A stretch of 64,000 nucleotides of DNA from Siphonodentalium dalli (GCA_032622095.1 CP136064.1:6009512-6073511), one strand, 5' to 3'; positions 1 through 10,771 are shown, counted from the stretch's first letter. Translations and numbers: made by a program. Notes: generated by a model from the sequence alone, not told the origin.

Positions 1-218
1 TATATAAAAAATAATAAAAAATGTTTAAGATGTATGAAAAAATGATAAAAATTCATAATTAATGATAAAAAATGATAAAAATTGTTATAGAATGTAAGAA
101 AAATTTATAAAAACAAAACAATAAAATGTTTTATAGAATGTTAGAAAAAATTATAAAAATGATAAAAATTGGTTAAAGAATGTAAGAAAAATTTATAAAA
201 AATGGGGAAAAAAATTGT

Positions 219-340
219 TAGGCCAAAGCATTCTCTTATATATGCGAGGCAACCTATGGTCGACTCGCATATATAAGAGAATGCATTGGCACAGGGTCTT
301 TAATGTTGCACCAGCGCAGATCCCGTAATGAAAGGGTTAA
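219..340. mobile_element. Right end of family-2 TTAA MITE with hairpin
   Basis: A ~65-bp hairpin (aagcattctcttatatatgc and its inverse) is followed by the family-2 right end: tctttaatgttgcaccagcgc, then ATGAAAGGGTTAA. The left end is not recognisable in the AT-rich sequence before it. Confidence 0.6.
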
Positions 341-450
341 ATTCCTATATAACGAAGACCATGTAGAGAAGAAATATAGAAACCAAGACCATGTAGAGAA
401 GAAAAATAGAAATATGAACAAAATTGTTCTGCGTAAATTAAGATTTATAT

Positions 451-707
451 TCAAGCCTTGAAATAGGGTGTCTGTCATTTGCAGAATGAGGTCCCCAGAG
501 GGTGAATTTAGTGATGCTACCCCGCATAGCGGGCTAGCATCACCAAATTCACCCTCTGGGGACCTCATTCTGCTTACACCTCAGCAGAATGAGGTTCCCA
601 GAGGGTGAATTTGGTGATGCTAGCCTGATATGCGGGGTAGCATCACTAAATTCACCCTCTGGGGACCTCATTCTGCAAATGACAGACACCCTATTTCAAG
701 GCTTGAA
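451..707. mobile_element. Family-4 MITE with GAGGTCCCCAGAGGG hairpins
   Basis: Terminal inverted repeats TCAAGCCTTGAAATAGGGTG and inverse. Inside are two ~92-bp hairpins (483-574 and 585-677) with arms GAGGTCCCCAGAGGGTGAAT. It ends 82 bp before TOP2 exon A. Flanks share ATAT. Confidence 0.8.
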
Positions 708-789
708 TATATGCAGCTCTTTGTGAGATATAAAGACCTGCTTTCTATGTCATCGAATACTGATGGCGACATTTCTATTCTTCTTTTAG

Positions 790-972
790 ATGATATGGTA
801 AATGGTAAAGACGATGATGATGCATTTGACTGGCTCAAGCCTGAAAAAAAGAAAGCAGCACCAAAAGAAAAGAAACCTGCGAAAGAGAAAGCTCCTAAAG
901 AAAAGAAACCAACGAAGGAAAAGAAACCACCGAAAGAAAAGAAGCCGCCAGCCAAACCTAAAAAGAAAGCTG
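790..972 (+). CDS. TOP2: TOP2 exon A, Lys-rich C-terminal domain
   Basis: The acceptor is a pyrimidine-rich tract ending TTCTTTTAG at 789; the donor is GCTG|GTAAGA after 972. The exon enters and leaves in phase 1. It encodes an acidic start (NGKDDDDAFDWLKPE) and then repeated KEKKP units typical of the nuclear-localising tail of TOP2. Upstream in-frame codons back to 630 are MITE and intron sequence, so the open frame is longer than the exon. Reading past the donor gives GKIY and a stop at 984-986. The final 30 bases plus the donor form the unit of the minisatellite that follows. Confidence 0.75.
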
Positions 973-1690
973 GTAAGATTTATTAAAAGAAGCCGCCAGC
1001 CAAACCTAAAAAGAAAGCTGGTAAGATTTATTAAAAGAAGCCACCAGCCAAACCTAAAAAGAAAGCTGGTAAGATTTATTAAGCCGCCGGCCAAACCTAA
1101 AAAGAAAGCTGGTAAGATTTATTAAAAGAAGCCGCCAGCCAAACCTAAAAAGAAAGCTGGTAAGATTTATTAAAAGAAGCCACCAGCCAAACCTAAAAAG
1201 AAAGCTGGTAAGATTTATTAAGCCGCCAGCCAAACCTAAAAAGAAAGCTGGTAAGATTTATTAAAAGAAGCCACCAGCCAAACCTAAAAAGAAAGCTGGT
1301 AAGATTTATTAAAAGAAGCCGCCAGCCAAACCTAAAAAGAAAGCTGGTAAGATTTATTAAAAGAAGCCACCAGCCAAACCTAAAAAGAAAGCTGGTAAGA
1401 TTTATTAAGCCGCCAGCCAAACCTAAAAAGAAAGCTGGTAAGATTTATTAAAAGAAGCCACCAGCCAAACCTAAAAAGAAAGCTGGTAAGATTTATTAAA
1501 AGAAGCCGCCAGCCAAACCTAAAAAGAAAGCTGGTAAGATTTATTAAAAGAAGCCACCAGCCAAACCTAAAAAGAAAGCTGGTAAGATTTATTAAAAGAA
1601 GCCGCCAGCCAAACCTAAAAAGAAAGCTGGTAAGATTTATTAAAAGAAGCCACCAGCCAAACCTAAAAAGAAAGCTGGTAAGATTTATTA
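941..1690 (+). repeat. Minisatellite made of exon-A end plus 5' splice site
   Basis: A tandem array of 48-bp units, with some 44-bp units. Each unit contains the last codons of TOP2 exon A (CCAAACCTAAAAAGAAAGCT) followed by the donor G|GTAAGATTTATTAA. About 16 copies of the donor are visible including the original. Copies differ mainly by a ccg/cca change and by presence of AAGAA. The array starts in coding sequence and runs 700 bp into the intron. Confidence 0.95.
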
Positions 1691-3120
1691 AATGGATATG
1701 TATATTTAATTTGGTGAGAGGTATCTCAAAACAAACTTACACGGGAGAATTTTGAACAAACTCATCGATAGAGTGATGAAAATAAAGGAGAATTTTGAAC
1801 AAACTCATCGATAGAGTGATGAAAATACATGTTTTGTTTCTTACATTTTTCCGTAAATTTAGATTGTTTCGTTTGGGCCGGTTCAAATGTTTTAATCAAC
1901 GGTCACATCAAAATTTCACATGTAGACCATTGGAAGAAATTTTTTTTTTTAATATGGCAGATTTTTTGCACAGCGGCATGTTATTGTACTTGTCTCTGAG
2001 ACAGGCCGAGCACTGCCCTTTGTGGGTTAAACAATAAATTTGATCAGTGAGCTGCCCTTTGTGCCCTTTGGGACTATATAGCACACAAGGCACCGATTTG
2101 TAGAAGCTGCATGTAAAATCTCAAAAACATGTGTGTGTTATATAGTCCCAGGCATTACACAGGGTAACGCTCCATATGTCTCAGAGACAAGTATATGTAA
2201 CATGCAGCTGTCCCATGAATTGACCATCCTAACACAGAGAGACCTTAAAATGTGTATATAGTGTCCTAAGTGCCACCGGCATCGGGGTTCGAATCCCGCA
2301 CAATCCAAAAACACATGCAGTTTTTTAATAGTTTCATGTTAACATATTATATAAATGCAATATACCGTTTCTGGACATTCCGTGTTCAATTCCAGAATTC
2401 CAATTAACCCTTTACCCAACAGAAGGGCCATGTGCCAATGCATTCTCTTATATATGCGAATGCATTGGCTTAACACATTAAAAATTATAAAATTGTAAGA
2501 ATGTAAGAAAAAATGGTAAAAAGTGTCAAAAAAAAGATTTTTTTTAGGCCAATGCATTCTCTTATATATGCGAGGCGACCTATGGTCGACTCGCATATAT
2601 AAGAGAATGCATTGGCACAGGGCATAACTGTAACTATCACAATGTGGTCAAGGAGCCGGTTCCAATGATATCCATATTTGTATGGTTCTATTGAGACAGA
2701 CCGAAGATATTTTAGGCTGTTGAAGCTTTATTTGGCCGGTTTGTTGGGTAAAGGGTTAATACAAATGGCTCTGTTTTTTTGTATTTGGCCCGTACATTGT
2801 GATCGAAGTTGTATTGTTTAAGGTATTTCAGATATTTATCAACCTATTTCAATACAGGGAATAATTCAAGAGATCATATTATTATGATATTTTGTAGCGC
2901 AAATCGGCATATGGCTTTTAAAATAAATTAAAGTTGGTAACATTTATTTAATTATGTGTTGATGCATACATAGGAGCATATGTTATTCTTGTTAGTCAAT
3001 CCGTCCAATAATATTGTGGTTCCTGACTGAGTCAGTTGAATTAAATCCTTTCTTTACTAAATATTCTTAAGGCCATTTGTTAAACTAAAATCTGAACACT
3101 TCCCACCAATAAAAGTTTGT
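1691..3120. other. TOP2 intron sequence outside repeats
   Basis: AT-rich intron with a short direct repeat at 1741-1830 (ggagaattttgaacaaactc twice), a stretch at 1990-2180 with diverged inverted blocks (tatatagtccca and gggactatata), and the TTAA MITE described separately. I see no exon or RNA gene. Confidence 0.6.
2404..2759. mobile_element. TTAA-flanked MITE, family 1
   Basis: Bounded by TTAACCCTTTACCCAACA and its inverted copy TGTTGGGTAAAGGGTTAA; the outer TTAA on each side is the target duplication typical of piggyBac-type elements. Inside are two hairpins built on GCATTCTCTTATATATGCGA and a 120-bp unique part (ggagccggttccaatgatatcc). No transposase is present. Confidence 0.85.
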
Positions 3121-3124
3121 GTTC

Positions 3125-3420
3125 AAAGTTGACCCTGTGCCAATGCATTCTCTTATATATGCGAGGCGACCTATGTGCCAATGCATTCTCTTATATATGC
3201 GAGTCAACCATAGGTCGCCTAGCATATATAAGAGAATGCATTGGCCTAACAATTTTTTATCATTTGTTATTATTTTTTTTACAATTTTAATAATTTTTGC
3301 TTATATTCTTTAACAAAATTTTATAATTTCACCCATACAGAGCCCCAGACAAACATGAGCAGACGACACTCAGTACACATGCTTCTATATATATGTGTGG
3401 GGCTCCCTGCAGGGAAATCT
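3125..3420. mobile_element. Family-3 hairpin element
   Basis: A hairpin with a duplicated left arm (gcattctcttatatatgcga twice) at 3139-3245, then AT-rich spacer, then tttcacccatacagagcccc and tgtgtggggctccctgcagg. The same set of blocks occurs at 4585-4805, 6985-7216 and 16451-16842. Confidence 0.65.
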
Positions 3421-3454
3421 AAGTTTTATAATAATGCAGAGTTTATACCAATTA

Positions 3455-3728
3455 TATTCAGGCCTGAAAATAAGGTGCCTTTGCAGAATGAGGTCCCCAG
3501 AGGGTGAATTTAGTGACGTTATCATGCATAGCGGGCTTGCATCACTAAATTCACCCTCTGGGGACCTCATTCTGCTTAGGCCTCATCTTCTCTGGAAAGT
3601 TTCTTTATTATTAAATGTATATAGTTCTAAACATCTTCACTTACATTCTATTTCTTTTTTAGTTTAGTTTCTCTATATCTCCAAATTGGCAGACGTCACA
3701 TTGCATAATGGAGGTTCCCAATGGGTGT
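3455..3728. mobile_element. Family-4 MITE, interrupted by a 51-bp satellite
   Basis: Left end ttcaggcctgaaaataagg, a hairpin at 3485-3574, then the family's internal blocks (cctcatcttctctggaaag; ccaaattggcagacg; gaggttcccaatgggtgtac). At that point the 51-bp array begins. In other copies the same point continues as catctcaatattcaccattt. Confidence 0.7.
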
Positions 3729-4344
3729 ACGAATTCGATGCTTCGCTTACTTATATTGACCAGTTGTTAATAAGCTCCTACGAATTCGATGCTTCGCTTA
3801 CTTATATTGACCAGTTGTTAATAAGCTCCTACGAATTCGATGCTTCGCTTACTTATATTGACCAGTTGTTAATAAGCTCCTACGAATTCGATGCTTCGCT
3901 TACTTATATTGACCAGTTGTTAATAAGCTCCTACGAATTCGATGCTTCGCTTACTTATATTGACCAGTTGTTAATAAGCTCCTACGAATTCGATGCTTCG
4001 CTTACTTATATTGACCAGTTGTTAATAAGCTCCTACGAATTCGATGCTTCGCTTACTTATATTGACCAGTTGTTAATAAGCTCCTACGAATTCGATGCTT
4101 CGCTTACTTATATTGACCAGTTGTTAATAAGCTCCTACGAATTCGATGCTTCGCTTACTTATATTGACCAGTTGTTAATAAGCTCCTACGAATTCGATGC
4201 TTCGCTTACTTATATTGACCAGTTGTTAATAAGCTCCTACGAATTCGATGCTTCGCTTACTTATATTGACCAGTTGTTAATAAGCTCCTACGAATTCGAT
4301 GCTTCGCTTACTTATATTGACCAGTTGTTAATAAGCTCCTACGA
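3729..4344 (+). repeat. 51-bp satellite, 12 near-identical copies
   Basis: Unit of 51 bp (TACGAATTCGATGCTTCGCT, then a 31-bp remainder ending AATAAGCTCC), twelve copies that look identical. The unit is 17 codons with no stop, so it gives an open frame repeating YEFDASLTYIDQLLISS. There is no in-frame ATG before the array, and the left flank is MITE sequence. Probably non-coding and recently amplified. Confidence 0.95.
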
Positions 4345-4421
4345 ATGTTCAAGATTTGATTTAATGTGAAATTTTGCAAAATGTTAAATTTGATTAATTT
4401 GGTTTAACAGTCAGTGTTACT

Positions 4422-5117
4422 TTAACCCTTCTGTTACTGGCGAATCCTGAAATTTTGCATATATGTGACCCGCCATATCAAATCCAGTCAGAAGTCGGGA
4501 TCTTTTTACCCTGTGCCAATGCATTCTCTTATATATGCGAGTCGACCATAGGTCGCCTCGCATATATAAGAGAATGCATTGGCTTAACAATTTTTTATCA
4601 TGTTTTTTAAATAAATGTGTCTTACAATTTAAAGGACATAAAGTAAAAAAAACATCCATTACCCTGCAGGGAGCCCCACACATATATAGAAGCACATAGA
4701 AGAGTGTCGTCTGCTCATGTTTGTCTGGGGCTCTGTATGGGTGAAATTATAAAATTGTTAAAGAATACAAGAAAAAATTATTAAAATTGTAAAAAAAATG
4801 TTAGGCCAATGCATTCTCTTATATATGCGAGGCGACCTATGGTCGACTCGCATATATAAGAGAATGCATTGGCACAGGGTAAAAAAATCCCGACTTCCGA
4901 CTGGATTTGATATGGCGGGTCACATATATACAATAGATAAACTGCTTGCAAATATTGTATATATAAGAGAATATATAACATTTTCCTTGACCGTGTAAGC
5001 CAGTGCATTCTCTTATATATTCGAGGCTTCCTATGGGAGATTTGCATTTATAAGAGAATGCACTGGCACAGGATCTTTAATGCTGCACCAGCGTGGCTCC
5101 AGTCATGAAAGGGTAAT
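4422..5117. mobile_element. Composite of family-2 TTAA MITE with a nested fold-back element
   Basis: The outer ends fit family 2: TTAACCCTTCTGTTACTGG with cctgaaattttgc at left, and ccttgaccgtgtaagcc...CAGTCATGAAAGGGTAA at right. Nested inside, from about 4460 to 4930, is a long inverted repeat: gacccgccatatcaaatcc...gggtaaaaaaatcccgac with two hairpins (4516-4583 and 4805-4873) flanking a gcagggagccccacaca segment. Confidence 0.65.
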
Positions 5118-5157
5118 AAAAGAAAGCTATTTTAATAATAACCTGCTTCTATTTCAG

Positions 5158-5316
5158 TCGAGTCAGATAAGGAAAGTGATGTCTCTGACTTTGAGCCAGA
5201 GCCACCGACTGAGGAACCAGAGCCACCGACTGAGGAACCAGAGCCACCGACTGAGGAACATGATTGGCTGTCAGAAGAACCAAAACCAAAAGCAAAGAAA
5301 GTCACAAAACCAGCAG
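5158..5316 (+). CDS. TOP2: TOP2 exon B, acidic and Pro/Glu-rich segment
   Basis: The acceptor is CTATTTCAG at 5157; the donor is CCAGCAG|GTAACA after 5316. Phase 1 at both ends fits exon A and exon C. The exon encodes ESDKESDVSDF, three copies of EPEPPTE, then HDWLSEEPKPKAKKVTKPA. Alternating acidic and basic blocks are characteristic of the TOP2 tail, which in relatives carries CK2 sites and localisation signals. The triple EPEPPTE repeat is itself a small coding tandem duplication. A separate donor-containing array starts at the exon's end. Confidence 0.75.
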
Positions 5317-6078
5317 GTAACATTCTCTTTACATATAAAAATAAAGTCACGGAAGCCGGCAGGTAAGATTCTCTTTACATATAAAAATAAAGTCAAGGAT
5401 CTCGGCAAGTAATATTCTCTTTACATATAAAAATAAAGTCAACGATCTGGGCAAGTAATATTCTCTTTACATATAGAAAGTGACGTCTCAAAGTCGGCTG
5501 GTAAAAGTCACGGAAGCTGGCATGCAAGATTCTCTTTACATATTAAAGTAAAGTCACGAAGCCGGCAGGTAAGATTCTCTTTACATATAAACATAAAGTC
5601 ATGGAAGCGGCAAGTAAGATTCTCTTTACATATAAAAAGTTAAGTCATGGAAGCCGGCATGTAAAATTCTCTTTACATAGAAAAATTAAATCACGAAGCC
5701 GGCTAGTAAGATCCTGTTTACATATAAAAAGTAAAGTCACGAAGCGGGGCTGGTAAGATTCTGTTTACATATAAAAAGTAAAGTCACAAAGCGGGGCTGG
5801 TAAGATTCTGTTTAGATATGAAAAGTAAAGTCACGAAGCGGGGCTGGTAAGATTCTGTTTAGATATGAAAAGTAAAGTCACGAAGCGGGGCTGATAAGAT
5901 TCTGTTTAGATATGAAAAGTCACGAAGCGGGGCTGATAAGATTCCGTTTAGATATGAAAAGTAAAGTCACGAAGCGGGGCTGGTAAGATTCTGTTTAGAT
6001 ATGAAAAGTAAAGTCACGAGGCGGGGCTGGTAAGATTCTGTTTAGATATGAAAAGTAAAGTCACAGAAGCCGGAAGGT
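5299..6078 (+). repeat. Degenerate minisatellite made of exon-B end plus 5' splice site
   Basis: About 16 units of 45-50 bp. Each has an AAGTCACGAAGCCGGC-like segment (the end of exon B), a donor-like GGTAAG, GGTAAA or AAGTAAT, then ATTCTCTTTACATATAAAA from the intron start. Copies near the exon are more diverged and those around 5730-6060 are more homogeneous (gcggggctggtaag), suggesting successive rounds of expansion. The first extension is 46 bp, so use of the second donor would shift the frame. Confidence 0.9.
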
Positions 6079-6104
6079 GAGATTTTTAGATATAAAAAGT
6101 CATT

Positions 6105-6305
6105 GACCGTGACCAGATGCTTATTGACCGTGACCAGATGCTTATTGACCATGACCAGATGCTTATTGACCGTGACCAGATGCTTATTGACCATGACCAG
6201 ATGCTTATTGACCATGACCAGATGCTTATTGACCGTGACCAGATGCTTATTGACAGTGACCAGATGCTTATTGACCATGACGCTTATTGACCGTGACCAG
6301 ATGCT
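6105..6305 (+). repeat. 21-bp minisatellite
   Basis: About ten units of ATTGACCGTGACCAGATGCTT with cgtg/catg variants, directly after the exon-B donor array. The 21-bp period leaves frames open on both strands, but no ATG-started gene or splice context supports coding. Confidence 0.9.
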
Positions 6306-6829
6306 TATTTACAAACTTGTCGCCGTCTCACTTGTATTATTGCCAAAACATAGATCCACTTACAAATCTCCATGAACTCTTTCTTAAGTGATGTGCAAAA
6401 ATCTGCTCGTGTGATTCAATGAATGGGAATCTTAAAGTGATGTTCAACAATCTGCTGGAGTGATTTAATGAATGGGAATACAGATAAAGTAGTTATTTTC
6501 ACATATTTTATATCCAAATTGGTGCAACTTCACTCTCAAAATTATATTCAGCGACCTCTCATTGGAAGAAGCATTGGTGTTTGTTTATCTATTAAACTTC
6601 ATCCAAATTAAGGCATAAATGTCTACAACTCTTAGTTCTGATGTTGTGTTTTCTGAATTGGTACAATCGGCTTGGTTGGAATTTTTGGTAATATTAGCTG
6701 AACGCTAACATCTTTCTATGGGGAAAGTGCCTGGGTTTTATTCACTGAAATAAGTATTAATAATAATGGGATTTGTATAGTGCTTATCCCCACGAGGGCC
6801 CTAAGTACATAATATGTCTTTAAATTCAG

Positions 6830-6966
6830 CTAAGAAGCCGAAAAAGATGGCTACATCTGATTCAGAAGATGACTCACCCAAAAAGAAGAAACCAGCAAAA
6901 AGAGCGATGGATTCAGACAGTTCCGGTGATGAAATCACTACAAAGAAAAAGAAAGCAGCTCCAAAG
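6830..6966 (+). CDS. TOP2: TOP2 exon C, Ser/Asp and Lys-rich segment
   Basis: The acceptor is TTAAATTCAG at 6829 and the donor is CCAAAG|GTATAA after 6966. The exon enters in phase 1 and leaves in phase 0. It encodes AKKPKKMATSDSEDDSPKKK, then KPAKRAMDSDSSGDE and TTKKKKAAPK: basic stretches separated by SDSED-type phosphorylation clusters as in TOP2 tails. Its donor is not duplicated, unlike those of exons A and B. The 370 bp ending at its acceptor do have a diverged copy downstream (7255-7622). Confidence 0.75.
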
Positions 6967-6984
6967 GTATAAAATTAAAGCATA

Positions 6985-7216
6985 AAAAACATCCATTACC
7001 CTGCAGGGAGCCCCACACATATATAGAAGCATATAGAAGAGTGTCGTCTGCTCATGTTTGTCTGGGGCTCTGTATGGGTGAAATTATAAAATTGTTAAAG
7101 AATACAAGAAAAAATTATTAAAATTGTAAAAAAAATGTTAGGCCAATGCATTCTCTTATATATGCGAGGCGACCTATGGTCGACTCGCATATATAAGAGA
7201 ATGCATTGGCACAGGG
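6985..7216. mobile_element. Family-3 hairpin element
   Basis: catccattaccctgcaggg, a gtgtcgtctgctcatg block, AT-rich spacer, and a full hairpin at 7141-7209. It starts about 20 bp after the TOP2 exon-C donor. Confidence 0.7.
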
Positions 7217-7254
7217 TATATGGGTTTATACAAAAATAGGACCTGGCACTGAAA

Positions 7255-7622
7255 TACTTAAAGTGATGTGAAACACTCCGGGTGATCAAATAGAAATGGA
7301 GATAATATTGCTCAAAGTAGTTATTTTTACGAATATTAATCCAAATTTACAGTACACACCGTCATTCTTATATATTAATTAAATGCAATAACTCTCGATA
7401 GCAAAATCATTTGCGTTAGTTTATCGCTGACTGTCGTGTCCTGAATCGAGATGTAAATATTTACAATTAAGTGTGGTTTAGATGATGATATTTATGGAGA
7501 GGTATGGTCGATTTCTTTGAGATTTTCGGTGATGTTAGTAGAATGCCACAGTTGGCATAGCGCCTGGGTACTAACTTACGAGTTTCACGCACCCGAACAA
7601 GTCCATAATATGTCTTTAACTA
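7255..7622 (+). repeat. Diverged copy of the exon-C acceptor region
   Basis: This stretch resembles 6425-6829. Shared landmarks in the same order are aaagtgatgt, aaagtagttatttt, tccaaatt, ttttcggtgatgttag and ATAATATGTCTTTAA. At 6830 the last block is followed by ATTCAG and exon C; here it is followed by ACTAG and no coding sequence. A third partial copy lies inside a MITE at 17465-17575. Confidence 0.65.
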
Positions 7623-8329
7623 GGCTTGCCACAATTACTTTCATCGACAAATCACCCGAATTGGGGGGGGGGGGGGTATGGCTGTGTATGTAAGCAGGAC
7701 TATGCACTGATGCCATGCCTGTAAGTAACAGTTAACAGCATATGCAGTGCAATTTACCACCCGACAGCCTGTTCTGTCATGGCTTTTAATTTCAGTGCAA
7801 GTGCATACCTTTCGTCGCAGTTTCGTGCCCTAGCCAACTTAATGCCAATCATGTGCTCTGTCGAAATACGTATCGGTGGCTCATGACCGATCCACCAAGA
7901 TTAGCTTTACTTCATGCAATTTTGCACAGTTACTGCATGTCGTGTGTGCAGTTTGCAGAAACATCTGGCTCATCTGCGATTCTGGGCAGTATTTAATAGT
8001 AATATGTTATAACTAAATCGGGATGAATGAGAGCATGAGTATTCCTTGTTGTATATATGAAATAAATTTGGCATTTATCACATGTTTACCTGGATGTAAT
8101 ATAGGGTGCATATATGAACAATTAATCAACTAACCGTCGACTATAACGGTTGATTAGTTGCTTCTGAAAACTCAGTCGTGTCAAACCCTAGAATTAACCA
8201 TTTATTTACTAAATGCATTCTCCCATCAGTTATAAAAGTGTACTCTGGAATGATCTACTATTAATTTGGAGGGATGTTCAGGAAATATAAGCAGATGACA
8301 GATAATACCTAAACAAAATATGAAGTGAC

Positions 8330-9545
8330 CCAGGCAAGCCTTGAAATAGGGTGTCTGTCATTTGCAGAATGAGGTCCCCAGAGGGTGAATTTAGTGATGC
8401 TACCCCACCAGAGCTGTTAAGTTCCACGGATTGTCCGTGAGACTCACGGATTTCCATGGCAATTCCGCAAACACGGATAACCCCCAATTTCTCACGGATT
8501 CGTCAAAACCCCACATTGAAAATCCCAAAACGAAGTTTTTTTTATTTTTTAAATTCGTGCATTTGCGGGAATTCCCCAAATGACAGTGACTTCCTTATTT
8601 CCGGTACCGTAAATACCCACACATTAACATTCACAGAATGTATCGTCGGTAACTTTTGATTGAAGACTCAAGTTGTGGTGAACTGTGACTGATATTAATT
8701 GATTTTCACACTCTGGTGAAGCCACACGTATGGAGGGTGTTGTTTTAGTAAACAATACGTATAATCACAAGTGTGCAAAGTTCTGTATTGTTAGGCCGCA
8801 TTGATGAACATTTCTTAGTAACGGATTAGTGGCATGCATTGCAAACGAAATAAAACAATACGTTTAATCACAAGTGTGCAGCTGTATTGTGAGGCCTCAT
8901 TGATGAACATAAGTAATGGATACTTTATGATTTAAGTTCACTGATAGTGGTATGCATTGAGAACGGAATGTGTCTTTTATTTTGCGGGTAAAACTTTTAA
9001 GACGGGTCATTTTGTACTTTCGGTTTCACGCATACATGTCCGGTTATAACCTGTGTAACTCGGATTCGTTTTGACTAACTTTAAACAAAGTTTCTGCTTC
9101 TTAAAATTTGTTAATAAATGGTGGAATGTGTGCATTTCATTTGTGGGTTAAACCGTAAGACGAGTCAATTTTGTCGTTTATTACGATGTTGTACTTTCGG
9201 TTTCGCGCATATCCGGCTGTTTCCGGTGGAATTCTGAGTATTTTTACGAAGTGTGATCTGCTTCTTTCTTTTTAATAAATGGTGGTATCTCCCACACAGA
9301 GCAGCTCTATTACAATTACCAACAGGACATTCATTGCCATTTTATTTAGGTCTATATATTTATAAAATAGAAACTCATAAAAACTATGCAATCTTCATCA
9401 TAAAAATTATTTTTGGAACATGAACATATTTGGGCATACCTCCCGCAAAAATCTCACGGATTGACATTTTCAAAACTTAACAGGTCTGTACCCCACATAG
9501 TGGGCTAGCATCACCAAATTCACCCTCTGGTTACCTTATTCTACG
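8330..9545. mobile_element. Family-4 element split by a hAT insertion
   Basis: Left half at 8335-8408 (caagccttgaaatagggtgtc through ctaccccac) and right half at 9489-9545 (taccccacatagtgggctagc) reconstitute one hairpin when the 8409-9488 insert is removed. Confidence 0.8.
8409..9488. mobile_element. Non-autonomous hAT-like element, 1080 bp
   Basis: Terminal inverted repeats CAGAGCTGTTAAGTT and, at the right, the inverse with one mismatch (AACTTAACAGGTCTG). It is flanked by perfect 8-bp duplications TACCCCAC at 8401-8408 and 9489-9496. The interior has two imperfect repeats (acaatacgt...aatcacaagtgtgc) and no transposase frame. Confidence 0.9.
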
Positions 9546-9593
9546 ACTCGGAGACTATAGAAACCAACAACAATATTTGAGTACAGTATCCCT

Positions 9594-9634
9594 TTAACCC
9601 TTTACCCAACAGAACGACCCTGTGCCAATGCATT
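9594..9634. mobile_element. Truncated end of family-1 MITE
   Basis: TTAACCCTTTACCCAACAGA followed by the first bases of the hairpin (CTGTGCCAATGCATT), then unrelated sequence. Only the left end is present. Confidence 0.75.
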
Positions 9635-10002
9635 ATTCCCTTCAAAGATACGTTACACACTGAACTACATGGTATATTCATCTTTATTCACAAGAAAGGA
9701 TTCTATGAGATCCGTTTAAAATTTATTATTTTGGTACGAAATAGCTTAAGTACCTTTTTGAATCAACACCTGGTTGACTCACATTCCCGACACCAATCAG
9801 CTGATAGGCAGTAACTGCTTTCAAGTGATGATGTCATTCAGTAAGCTACAGTGAAATAACAAAAAGCTATAATGAAATTACATAATGTGATTTCACTTTA
9901 GTTTCTAAGAAATATATACGATGATTCACGTTTTGGTAATTTTCCCGTATTTTATAGGCAAGGATATAATAAATTGAGATATCAATATTTTTACTTTCTA
10001 TC

Positions 10003-10702
10003 AGGGTTCGCGCTGCCCATTGCCAATTTAGCAAATTGCTATAAAAAAAATGAAATGGTTAAAACAAAATCCCGATTGGCTACAAAAAGTGGCACCTTGC
10101 TTTTTGGCAATTGGTACCCATCGAGCATATAATAAAACTTGCAGTAAATCGGTCGGAAACAAAACACACATCGATATCCGGTCGCGACATAGCTAATTGG
10201 GTCCCAATTGAAAGGGTATAATAGATTCGCGGCTTATGTCAGATCGACTTATTTTATCGCTGTGGTGCAAGGGTTTTTTTATTTTCTACTCGACAATAAC
10301 ACTAAGTACGGCTATTGACTCTAATTTGACAAGCATTAGCCAAACAAAGGGCTTCCTGGAGTCTACATCGTTAGGAAGCTGTGTATTGATAGTATATAGG
10401 TGTTAGATAAATTATCATAAATAAGTCTTTCGTAACTCAGCTTTCACAAACTGTGACATACAGCAAATATGAATCGTAAGAGCAAGTTAGAGTTCAGCAA
10501 CAAAGCATCAGACACGCAACATCCTTCTAAAATGAAGAAAGTTACTGATTTCTTCGGACATTCAGACATTACGGAGTCCAAATACAAATTCAAAAGTGGC
10601 ACCAAAAAATATTGGTCAGAAAAAAGTGGCAACAGAAAGTATAAAATGGCTATAAAAATAATGCAATTGGCACCTGGGAATTTTGGGCCAGCGCGAACCC
10701 TG
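10003..10702. mobile_element. Non-autonomous hAT-like element, 700 bp
   Basis: Ends CAGGGTTCGCGCTG and CAGCGCGAACCCTG, with perfect 8-bp duplications CTTTCTAT at 9995-10002 and 10703-10710. It lies 69 bp upstream of TOP2 terminal exon D. A frame from 10469 (MNRKSKLEFSNK...) runs out of the element into exon D. It may be a remnant of a transposase N-terminus; no domain is recognised. Confidence 0.9.
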
Positions 10703-10771
10703 CTTTCTATATCAAAATTTAATGTTTTTTTAATTTGTATTGACAATAAATTTTACTTTTTATTTCATCAG

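Noticed and set aside
630-986. Plus-strand frame taken as a complete 118-residue gene
   Set aside because: The first third is MITE and intron; the true coding part is TOP2 exon A from 790 to 972.
2277-2310. tRNA T-arm-like sequence (cggggttcgaatcccg)
   Set aside because: A good B-box and T-stem, but no matching acceptor stem, D-arm or anticodon arm upstream. Probably a fragment of a tRNA or tRNA-derived SINE.
3686-4369. 227-residue open frame over the 51-bp satellite
   Set aside because: No ATG before the array, flanks are MITE sequence, and the open frame follows from a 51-bp unit lacking stops.
7664-7676. G-run as a quadruplex or regulatory site
   Set aside because: A plain homopolymer run, as at 61121-61134; nothing else supports function, and homopolymer length is error-prone.
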